The notes beneath the pieces were generated by a model. That model saw only the letters and a list, made by a program, of their open reading frames with translations, made no database searches and was not told the DNA's origin. Below, in pieces: positions 22,807 through 31,773 of a stretch of DNA of 64,000 nucleotides (positions are counted from its first letter, which is position 1; each line of letters begins with the position of its first letter). Made by a program: the position numbers and the translations under genes. Source of the DNA: Erodium maritimum (Eukaryota > Streptophyta > Magnoliopsida > Geraniales > Geraniaceae); contig OY997592.1 in the NCBI GenBank assembly GCA_963921825.1, forward strand, positions 28,189,730 to 28,253,729, in the 5' to 3' direction.

Positions 22807-23657
22807 TCTTCAATCTGATTATTGATCTTCTTGTGGAGAGGCCTGACGGATACTTTACAGGTCTCTACCAATCTGACCCGCAAGTTTGTCCCTATCTCGG
22901 CAACATGTGATATATGCGGGAGAGAACCTGAGACAGTGGATCACCTATTTCTCGAATGTGGCTTCGCTAAGACGTGATGGGCGCATGCGGGTGATCTTAT
23001 CCCGCACGACCTTGGGGGGACATTTGTGCAATTGTGGGGGAGGATCAAGAGAGGGAGGTCCCGGGATAAGGTGGTGGAAATCCTATATATCCTATGGGAA
23101 ATCAGGAAAGCTCGAAATGAGCTCAAATGGAGAGGGACGGCCCTGACAACCTTGAGGGTCATTCCCTCAGCGGCCGCACATCTCTAGGCGTGGAGGGAAG
23201 CGAAGGACGCCACCCCGCAACCTCAGCACACACCTTCTATTTGGCCGGCGAATTGGACGCGACCTCCCCCAAGTACGGTTGTTATCAATGTGGATGTGGT
23301 TGTCTTTCAAGATACTCAACAGTCCACTTGGTGCCTTATTGTTAGGGATCACAATGGTACAGTCCGATTGGTTGCAAACAATACCCTCCTGGGGGTCTGG
23401 GAACCACTGATGATAGAAGCATGTGCCCTAGCGACAAACCTGAAAAATTCCCCGAGCTTGGGGCCCAATATCATTATCCGCTCAGATGCCTAGTTTCTAC
23501 TTAACCTCATCGCCACGGGCGACCCACCAGTATCGCCTATTGGGACATTCATCATGGACATTCAGGAGCTTATTTCTCACCAAGAGGGGACTACCCTTCA
23601 ATTTGTAAAAAGAATTGCGAACAGGGCGTCCCATTGGTTTGTCAGAGAGGCTCGTTC
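22807..23657 (+). pseudogene. LINE ORF2 C-terminus: zinc-binding RT region plus plant RNase H-like domain
   Basis: First comes the reverse-transcriptase zinc-binding region: CDICGREPETVDHLFLECGF (from 22906), matching the C-x2-C...H-x4-C pattern. The following frames read LWGRIKRGRSRDKVVEILYI and WEIRKARNELKW. Then a plant RVT_3-type RNase H domain: INVDVVVFQDTQQSTWCLIV, EACALATNL, IIIRSDA, and FVKRIANRASHWFVREA to 23650. Stops (TGA in the zinc region, TAG at about 23491 where Gln is usual) and frame changes make it inactive. Confidence 0.82.
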
Positions 23658-24748
23658 TAGGGATGGCAATAATACCCAAGCCCGACGGGGACCCGACCTG
23701 CCCGACCCGAAAAAATCGGGCCAGACCCGGCCCATTGTACAAACGGACCGGGTACGAGTTTGTTTGATCGGGCTTTTACCGGGCTCGGGTCGGCCTTGGG
23801 ATTTGTACTACCCAGCCCAGACTCGACCCGATAGGTTACTAAATAAAAAAACTAAATTTATTTGTTAATTTTTACGTTTCTAACCTATATACCGTGAAAA
23901 ATCAATTCGCTATTTATTTGTTAATTTTTTACCGGTTTATGTTACTTTATATACATATATATACACGCAAGTTTGTTTCTATATGTATTATATATAGTTG
24001 TATAGGAGCAGATAAAAGAGAAGTTTAATTTTCTTACTTTTATACGTAGTTGAAAGAGTAAATAAAATTACGTGTCACACACGTTTGTTCTTATACGTAT
24101 TATACAATATATATATGTAATTACATGAATATAATCATACATATATATAAATTATGGTGTTTTATGCATATAAGGTATAATTACATGAATAAACTGTATA
24201 AAACATGTTATGTTAGTAGTATATTTTATTGTTTTTTTTATATATGAATACTTATTTGTTGTATAAATTACTTTATTTTCGAATTTATTGAATATGGATT
24301 CTCAATCCAATTTTATTTATACTCTCGTGGTTGTGAATAGTAATGAACCCTTGAATGGGGATCATGTGGTTAACTTACCGGTTCATAATAATGAAGATGT
24401 TGTCCTTAGCACAAATCCGGAGCCGGTTTGATGTTACTTGTTTTACCTATTTGAGATGTTGAGATTATATGTTTCATATAAATATATGAAACTTTTACGC
24501 ATCATGTATACATGATTTGTCAATGTAAATTGAGTAGTGAAATAAAATTATGGTGTCTTAGAAGGAAAAAAAATACAACTCTTATATTGGGCGGGTAGGG
24601 TAATACCCGACCCGGTCGGACCACAAGCGGGCCAGGCAGCAAACGGGCCATTATCGGGTCCCGGACGGGCTCGGGCCACAGGTAGGAAAATCGGGCCGGG
24701 TACGGGTATCACAAAACCCGGCCCAAACCCGACCCATTACCATCCCTA
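23658..24748. mobile_element. Non-autonomous hAT element (1,091 bp)
   Basis: Termini TAGGGATGGCAAT...ATTACCATCCCTA are inverted repeats, followed inward on both sides by GC-rich words of the CCCGACC / GGGTCGGG type. It is flanked by a direct CTCGTTC (23651-23657 and 24749-24755), one base short of the usual 8-bp hAT duplication. The inside is AT-rich. A 45-codon frame at 24294-24431 (MDSQSNFIYTLVVVNSNEPL...) may be a vestige of a transposase N-terminus; I cannot confirm this. Confidence 0.85.
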
Positions 24749-24849
24749 CTCGTTCAATGCATGTTCTTCAGTAGTCAGGTCTTGTACCTGACACACTCCA
24801 GTGTATCGTGAACTCTGATTTTTAATAAAATGTCGTACTTTTCGTACAA

Positions 24850-25040
24850 AACATAATGATTTGCCCCTCCAAAATCTGAATAACTTAGAGATCACTTGGC
24901 TTGAAAGCTAAGATGAGTCCTAGTATCTAAATCCCACTTGAGTAACAATGCTATTCCACTTTCTTGTGAGAAACCAAAGCAATCATGCGTATTCTTGTCG
25001 TCATGATCCCCAAACTGCAAAAATCTTTTCAGCCACAACA
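24850..25040. other. Upstream region of the b561/DOMON gene
   Basis: Unique-looking sequence between the LINE tail and the TATA box, probably promoter. No repeat or frame recognised. Confidence 0.4.
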
Positions 25041-25050
25041 TATAAACAAA
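25041..25050 (+). promoter_or_regulatory. Probable TATA box of the b561/DOMON gene
   Basis: TATAAACAAA lies about 215 bp before the ATG at 25256, which would give a 5' UTR of roughly 180 bases. Position and consensus are right; no direct evidence of use. Confidence 0.5.
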
Positions 25051-25255
25051 GCAACAACCAAAATTCAAACCACACTGACTCTATTTCCACTTAACCACCA
25101 TAACCATCTACCACACCTTCAACTACTACCGTGCCTTGAAAGCCAAGTACACTTTAAAATTTAAAATTCTCTCCACTTGCTAGCCCCATCATGGCTCATT
25201 ATAGAATTGTCCACCTTAAATATTGCTAAACCAATTCAAATCCCCTCTCACCACC

Positions 25256-26470
25256 ATGAATCTCCTCCACCTCCTCGCCGTCCTCTTGACCTTCTCCGAC
25301 CTCCCGAGTGCGTTTTGTGGCCATTGCAGCACCGTGACTTCCTCCAAAACCTACCAAAAATGCATGACTCTCCCGACCCAACAAGCCTCCATTGCTTGGA
25401 GCTTCCACCCCCTCAACTCCACCCTCGACCTAGTCTTCTTCGGCAGCTTCATCTCCCCCTCCGGGTGGGTGGCCTGGGGCATCAACCCCTCCTCCCCGGA
25501 GATGACCGGAACCCGCGCCCTCATCGCCTTCCCGGACCCCAACTCCGGCCAGCTAGTCCTCCTCCCCTACGTACTCGACCCCGCCGTCAAGCTCCAGAAG
25601 TCCCCCCTCCTCTCCCGCCCCCTCGACCTCCACCTCCTCTCCTCCTCCGCCGCCCTCTACGGGGGCAAGCTGGCCACCGTCCACAACGGCGCCTCCGTCC
25701 AGATCTCCGCCACCTTGAGACTAAACCCCAACAACACCAGGATCCACCATGTTTGGAACCGAGGCCTTTACATGCAAGGCTACTCTCCCACCATCCACCC
25801 CACCACCTCCAACGACCTCTCCTCGATCGCCACCGTCGACGTCCTCTCCGCCTCCTCCTCCCACGCCACCACCACCAACCACCGCGCTACCCTCAAAACC
25901 ATCCACGCCATCCTAAACGCCGTTTCATGGGGCATCCTCCTCCCCGCGGGAGCCGTCACGGCGCGCTACTTCCGCCACATGAACGCCCTCGGTCCGGCGT
26001 GGTTCTACGCCCACGCCGGCGTCCAGATCGCCGGATTCTTCCTCGGGACAGCGGGGTTCGCCGTCGGAATCCGGCTGGGGCAGATGTCGCCGTACGGGCT
26101 GCACAGGAAGCTGGGTTTCGCGGCGTTTTTTCTGGCGGCGCTTCAGACAGCGGCGCTGCTTTTCCGGCCGAAGACGACGAACAAGTTCCGGAAGTACTGG
26201 AAATCGTACCACCACCTTGTGGGGTATGCGTGCGTGGTTGTCGGAGTGGTGAACGTGTTTCAGGGGTTTGAGGTTATGGGCGCGAGTGGGTCCTACGCGA
26301 AGTTGGCCTACTGCTTGGGCTTGTCCACGATTCTTGGCGCGTGCATAGCACTGGAGGTGAACGCGTGGGTGATGTTTTGCAGGAGATCCAAGGAGGACAA
26401 GATGAGGAGAGAAGGGTTAATTAGTAACAATGGTGGCTCCGAAAAGGCCAACAGTGGAATTTTTACTTGA
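25256..26470 (+). CDS. Cytochrome b561 and DOMON domain-containing protein, intact
   Basis: A 404-residue plasma-membrane redox protein of the plant CYBDOM/AIR12-related family, which carries electrons across the membrane from cytosolic ascorbate to apoplastic acceptors. Start: the ATG in CACCATGAA at 25256; the frame is open further upstream but has no earlier ATG. Residues 1-22 form a signal peptide (MNLLHLLAVLLTFSDLPSAF). The DOMON domain spans about 45-185, with candidate haem ligands Met83 (PEMTGTRAL) and His181 (PTIHPTT). The b561 domain spans about 212-375 with five predicted membrane helices and one conserved His in each of four of them: His217, His253, His283, His320. A basic cytosolic tail follows. 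No intron, frameshift or missing key residue. Third positions are strongly C-rich, unlike the flanking AT-rich DNA. Confidence 0.93.
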   Translation: MNLLHLLAVLLTFSDLPSAFCGHCSTVTSSKTYQKCMTLPTQQASIAWSFHPLNSTLDLVFFGSFISPSGWVAWGINPSSPEMTGTRALIAFPDPNSGQLVLLPYVLDPAVKLQKSPLLSRPLDLHLLSSSAALYGGKLATVHNGASVQISATLRLNPNNTRIHHVWNRGLYMQGYSPTIHPTTSNDLSSIATVDVLSASSSHATTTNHRATLKTIHAILNAVSWGILLPAGAVTARYFRHMNALGPAWFYAHAGVQIAGFFLGTAGFAVGIRLGQMSPYGLHRKLGFAAFFLAALQTAALLFRPKTTNKFRKYWKSYHHLVGYACVVVGVVNVFQGFEVMGASGSYAKLAYCLGLSTILGACIALEVNAWVMFCRRSKEDKMRREGLISNNGGSEKANSGIFT

Positions 26471-26496
26471 ATAAACATCAAACTCAAGATAAATAC
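26470..26496 (+). terminator. Probable polyadenylation signals of the b561/DOMON gene
   Basis: AATAAA overlaps the stop codon (26470-26475) and AAGATAAATA follows at about 26487-26496. The overlap is too close to be the main signal alone; cleavage probably lies downstream. Confidence 0.4.
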
Positions 26497-26499
26497 ATT

Positions 26500-27430
26500 C
26501 TGATCGCAGAATCATATCATTTTTTCTCACCTTTTAATTGCAATGTGCCCAACACCAGTTAAAACATTTTCTTTTCAACCTTTTGTTTTGATCTTGTCAC
26601 TTCGTTACTGATGATATAAGCGACTCACCAATAATATCATTCAGTATACACGGCATAAACAACAAAGGATTTGTAAACTCAGTTTGTCACCCGACTAAAA
26701 ATTGTAATTAGTTGCACAACATAACCGACTAGACGTAGTAAATTCAGTCGCTATCTCTTGACAACTAAATGCTTTGTTTTTTATTCGTTTTTTTGATTCG
26801 AAGTACAAATCAATGTTTTTTTATGACCAAAAACATTATATAACTTTTTTACAACAATATCAATCCAATTACTATAAACTTGTAAATTATGGGCACTGTT
26901 TGTTTGAAGCTTGTTTTTTTATTCAATGTATTTAATAGCGACTGTATCTGTATGTAGTCGCTATTGAAACTGGACAGAGGACAACTGCTCCATTTTTTTT
27001 ATTCGTTTTCTCGATTCAACATGCAGTTCTGTTTTTTTTTGTGATCAAAGACATTATATAATTTTTTTTAAACAATATTAATCTAATATCTATGAACATG
27101 TAAATTATGGACACCGTTTGCTCAAAATTGTGTTTCGATTGGATGAATATTCAATAACAACTGAATCCAAATTCTATCGTTGTTAAAACCTAGTAAAGAC
27201 TGAATTCAAAACCTTCAAATTCTCTCAAACCTCATTACCCCTACCACTCTTACAACCTCTCAAAGCCTTATGACCTTTTTAAATCCTTAAATCCTATTAA
27301 CACTACCACCCTCCTAACTATAGAAACCTTCTTAAATCCTTCAAATCTTTTTAAACCTATATCATCTCTCAAACCTTTAAACCATTATCAACCTTTTGAT
27401 TATAAGAACACTCTCAAACTCGTTTGGCAC
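26500..27430. other. AT-rich intergenic region with diverged repeats, possible CACTA remnant
   Basis: Contains a diverged direct duplication (next entry), the perfect 10-bp inverted repeat AATAGCGACT/AGTCGCTATT near 26934-26966, and more AGTCGCTAT or GCGACT words (26615, 26744). Such words are common in the subterminal DNA of plant CACTA elements, but no CACTA terminus or transposase is visible. 27180-27420 is pyrimidine-rich with loose CTTAAATCCTT repeats. Confidence 0.4.
26757..27135 (+). repeat. Diverged tandem duplication, unit about 220 bp
   Basis: 26757-26910 and 26976-27130 align by eye: GACAACT, TTTTTTATTCG, a CGATTC-type word, CATTATATAA, AACAATAT, and TGTAAATTATGG occur in the same order and spacing in both. 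Confidence 0.7.
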
Positions 27431-28107
27431 TCTGAAAATTAACTCTCAGAATGGTACGACAAGCGTACCGGTCGTCAAGTAGTATTCGGGGTTTAGTCCG
27501 AGATAACGTACCTAAGAGAGCAATTAAACAAGCATTTTAGTTAATTAATTCGTTGGTCGAGCTATTCCTATATCTATAATTGGTTTTGTTTTAGAAAAAA
27601 AAAAACTTCATGCAAGTAATGAGAATATATGAATGATCCCAAAACAAAGCACAAAATCACAGCGGGATTGTAAATCAGAGATAAAAGGCGATCTAGGACA
27701 TTAATGGGGTTCGAATGTGATGAACAACTTAACAGGGTTCGGTATACATTTGCAACTAATATTATTATAAGGGCAACGGAAATTCTCTCAATGTAGTCCT
27801 GAAAATCTCTCAATCGTATTAGGACCATAATATAATCAATCCGCCTAATTATCTCTAATATAGCTGTAGAGCGGTATATAGCATTATAATCTATGAATTC
27901 CTCTAACTTTCAAGTTTTACTCCTATAGTTATTGCACTCGTGCCAGTCTAACCATATTCTGGCTTAGATTAAAACCCGAACTATCTAATTCCTTTTCCTC
28001 CTACTAACCTCATTTCTCAATTGTTGGTTAACAAGATTTAATCAATTATCACGTGATCAATGCGACAAAGCAATACGAACATAATTAGATAGTCAAAATC
28101 CTAATAC

Positions 28108-30850
28108 TGTCACGCCCTGAATTCGGTATAACCGAGCCCGGAACGTGAACGGTGAAACAATAAAACAATTTTCAAACATTTTAATAAGCCGCTTAAAATC
28201 ACCACTTTGAGTTAATCAAAATAATATTTTACAACTTAAAATACGTCCAAAACAAGCGGACAAAAAAACCAAAGCGTACGTCGCTAAACTCCCCAAAACC
28301 CGGACTCCAGCTCCCCGCTCTTCAAGCTTCGAGAGTTCCCCCTAGTCCGCCTCGCGACCAGTACCTGTAGGAAAAGCAGCTAGGGATGATCGTTCGCTCA
28401 CCACCACGGATACCAGACTGACTACGGCATACTAGCAGAAATGCCGGAAACACCAACAACAAACAAAACACCGGGGACTACTATCCCCAAACTCAAATAA
28501 CCTGACTATCACACGAAAACTGTTACTTTCCCCAACCATCTAACCACCCGTACCCGTAATGTAGACCTGACACAGTAAAGACGACCTCAAAGAATACAAC
28601 ACAACAGTGATCAAAGTCACGCAAACCACAACCACAAGCCTCAGCACTTTACCGATCACGCGCCGGAAGGTACGACACACCTGACGGGGACCACAACCCT
28701 CTGCTCTTTACCGACCGCGCATAGGAGGGTACGACACACCCCTCGGGCATAAATCCAGCCTCAACACTTTACCAATCACGCGCCGGAAGGTGCGACACAC
28801 CTGACGGGGACCACAACCCTCTGCTCTTTACCGACCACGCATTGGAGGGTACAACACACCCCTCGGGCACAACTCTAACCTCAGCATTTTACAGATCACG
28901 GGCCGGAAGGTACGACGCACCTGACGGGAACCACAGCCCTCAGCACTTTACCGACCGCGCACCGGAGGGTACGACACACCCATCAGGCATAGCTCAACAG
29001 TTATAACCAGAACAATCACAGTCACAACCAAATAACACACAATACCCCGCAAATAGAAAGAAAATATGACAACACGACTAACTACCACTCGGCAAGTCAG
29101 TCAACCAATACGGGTTCAACTCCCCACAAGCACTCATGGCCACCCACAAACACAAACAATTCAATCAACCTACGGGCACCACCAAAAGCCACAAGCACTT
29201 CTAATGTTCGATATGTTCACTTATCCTATGACACCACTAAGTGTCGCATGCATTTCTATTGTTCGATACGTTCATTAATCCTACGACGCCACTAGGTGTC
29301 ACATGTATTTCTATTGTTCGTTACGTTCACTGATCCTACGACACCCAACATGCATTTCTACTGTTAACTTTCCCTAGTCAGGGCCGAGATCCGGCTACTT
29401 TTCCCTACCTCGTAATGCTTTCCCAAAAGTCCACGCCCAAGCTCCGGCGCGCTCGCGATCACTCGCCTAACCTTCTCTTTCCGCGGTCGGCGGCACGATC
29501 TAATAAGAACACAATTAAAACATTATTTAAGTTCGCAGGCAAAGCTGAATTTTAATGAATTTGACGCCCAAAAGAAACCCCGACAATGTCGATCACTCCC
29601 AAACTTCCCAATCACTCGACATTGTCAACAACGCGCCTGGAAAGGCCCGATTCGCCCGGCTCGGCGAATCTGCCCGAGATTGGAAAACGCCCTTCCGGGA
29701 CTCCGAAAATTCCCGTTTTCGTTTCTACGATCTTAGAATAATTCAAGGGTTCCAATGCAATCGGCGGAATCAATTTCCTACTTCCGAGCGATTTAATTCG
29801 CGTATAAAGTTTCTAAACCCGAAATTTCCAACTTTCACAATTTAATTCCATAATTCGTTCCGGATGTGAATTATCGACTTGGGGATAGTCCAAAACCACC
29901 CGAACACGAAAAACCCGAGACCCGACACGTGGGCCCTACCCGGCCACCATCACCCGTGGGTGGCTGGACCGGTTTCGGACCGGTTCACCACAGTGGTGGC
30001 CGGTCCCAGCTCCGACCAGCCACCACCCACGGTGGCCGGAGCTCCCCCGAGCCTCCGGATTCCGGTCATTTTCTCCCCAAAACGTCCCCAACGAACCCTT
30101 CACCTCAACTCATCCATATTTAACTCGTTTAAACACAAACCCTAACTTTCAACCATACCAAAACGAGAAACAAATAGGTTCTCACCGTAGGGAATGGCGT
30201 TGGGAGCTCGATTCTACAACCGTTGAGACGATCCGTCTGTTGGATCGTCGGGAAAACCACAAACCCTAACCCTTTCTTCTTCTCCTTTTCCCTTTTCTCC
30301 TTCTCCTTCTTCTCTCTTCTTTCTCTCCTTTTTCTCTTTTTTTTTGATATGGCCGAACCCTCCCACTCATCCTTGCCTTTGTTTTGTTCAAAAATACCTA
30401 CCACCACCACTTGTGTGACAAGTGGCAAGTGGGTCCCACCCTTTTAAAAAAATATCGAAAGATATTTTTCTGTCAGATTCGCGAAATTCGGCCGTCTCGG
30501 GCCCCGAACGGGCCCATTTTCCAAGAAATTACGAAATTTCACGTGCTACAAGGAAACGGCCCAACTAAGACCGCTGTAACGACGACGAATCTTTTTGGAT
30601 CCAAAACGGGCCTCGAACGGACCAAAACGTCACTCGGTTGACTTTTTCGAAAAAAAGTCAACTTTTCCCAAATTGGTCAAAAAGTTGCCCTGAGTCCCCA
30701 AGAACTCACTTTGGTCGATATCGGGGTCAACTTAAGTCCGATATGACCCTCGGGGTCAAATTTAGGTTCATTTAGGTGTTTGTCCCAAAAATTTTAATTT
30801 TCCTGTTTTTCCGCCGATTTGACCGGCGTTGACCGGGAGCGGTTCTTACA
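28108..30850 (-). mobile_element. Solo LTR of a Ty3/gypsy (Tekay/Del-like) element, same family as F
   Basis: 2,743 bp, TGTCACGCCC...GGTTCTTACA in window direction (minus strand TGTAAGAACC...GGGCGTGACA), flanked by AATAC duplications (28103-28107 and 30851-30855). It matches the LTRs of element F at both termini and in the gene-like leader. No internal region. The short frames near 29555-30145 and 30223-30447 are antisense or low-complexity parts of the LTR. Confidence 0.9.
28640..28990 (-). repeat. Tandem repeat of about 120 bp in the solo LTR
   Basis: Three units, each with ACTTTACCGATCACGCGCCGG, a GACACACCTGACGGG segment and a CTTTACCGACCGCGCA segment ending CCCTCGGGCA. The 120-bp unit is itself a doubled, diverged half-unit. 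Confidence 0.75.
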
Positions 30851-31239
30851 AATACTAGTTTAACAAACGCATAATCGAACCCAACTAAATCTATTCAACA
30901 CATCGTTCCCCTAACCCTAGATCATATTGAGAATTTAGTTCATAGCAAGAATATAAGAACACAAGGAAATAATAAGAACGATGGTAATCATATTAATCAA
31001 TAAGATAATACAATATCAAGTTTTAATAAAAACCTACAAAAAAAAAAAACCTTCGTTGTTGAGTTCGTATCTCTTATTTGATCTTCAATTCTTCTCCAAA
31101 AACTCCAAAAGCTCTCTCCCAAACGTGTTTTTAAGCTTCCAAGTCGTGATCCCCTTACATTCTGACCTAAAATCCTATTTATACTCGCTTAAAACTAAAG
31201 GAAAAATAGGAAAATAACACTCAAAAACTGACAGAATCC

Positions 31240-31450
31240 CAGTCGTGCACGTCTCACGCACGCTGTGCGTTGGGTGTGGGTCGTGCACGTCTCACGCACG
31301 CCGTGCGTCGACCAAAAGTGGCCAACTCCGTCCCTCTCTGTCCAATCTGCACGTCGTGCGCCCAGCGTGCACCTCGCACGATGTTCGCATGTCGTACGTC
31401 TGGCGTGCGTGGTGCATGTTGGGTGCACGTCGTGCGCTCAACGTGCACCT
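31240..31450. repeat. CGTGCACG/CGTGCGTG-rich segment of the Tat-like LTR
   Basis: GTGCACG, CGTGCG and CACGCACG words recur about every 20 bp. The phrase GTCGTGCACGTCTCACGCAC occurs twice (near 31241 and 31281). The stretch lies upstream of the TATA box on the minus strand, that is in U3. Confidence 0.65.
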
Positions 31451-31640
31451 CAGAAATTCATGCCCCTTTTTTGCCTCTTTTTGCTCCGTTTCCGATCCGA
31501 AATTCCCGATTCCTTTGGAGATCGATCAACTGCACAAAACAAGAGAGATACTCATCAAACTACACCATCCCGGGACTTAAAAGCTCAATAATGTGGGCTA
31601 AAAACATCTTAAACAGATGTATTTTACTTTCACATCAACA

Positions 31641-31773
31641 CCCCACACTTAATCACCCAAAACATGTGTACCCTTCATAACCCCAACTACACATGGAAAG
31701 TACTCTACTTTACTTCAGTAAATTTATGAGAAGATGAAACCCCTTACCTGGAAGTTCTCACAACCTCCCTCCC
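31641..31773 (-). other. Polypurine tract and adjacent internal DNA of the Tat-like element
   Basis: The minus-strand TTAAGTGTGGGG (31652-31641) directly precedes the LTR. The internal sequence runs on to 31773, is cut by element F, and resumes after 40664. Confidence 0.5.

Larger units (their letters stand above)
22807..24849 (+). mobile_element. L1-type LINE, 3' half, interrupted by a hAT element
   Basis: A 5'-truncated non-LTR retrotransposon. It carries the end of ORF2 (22807-23657), resumes after the hAT insertion at 24749, and ends with TTTTTAATAAAATGTCGTACTTTTCGTACAAAA at about 24818-24849. It abuts copia D2 on the left; no clear target duplication was found. Confidence 0.8.
27431..31640 (-). 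repeat. LTR of a Tat/Athila-like Ty3/gypsy element, split by a solo LTR
   Basis: Minus-strand sequence starting TGTTGATGTG at 31640 follows the purine tract AAGTGTGGGG, the usual start of a Tat/Athila-type 3' LTR. It holds a TATA box (minus-strand GAGTATAAATAGG near 31189-31177) and continues, after removal of the insert 28108-30850, to about 27431. Its length without the insert is about 1.47 kb. The far end is not fixed because no second LTR or target duplication is visible. Lineage assignment is from memory of typical sequence, not from a search. Confidence 0.55.

Noticed and set aside
25177-26271. 364-codon Pro/Arg-rich frame overlapping the b561/DOMON gene
   Set aside because: It is a shadow of the real gene in another frame, produced by its C-rich third positions; no motif.
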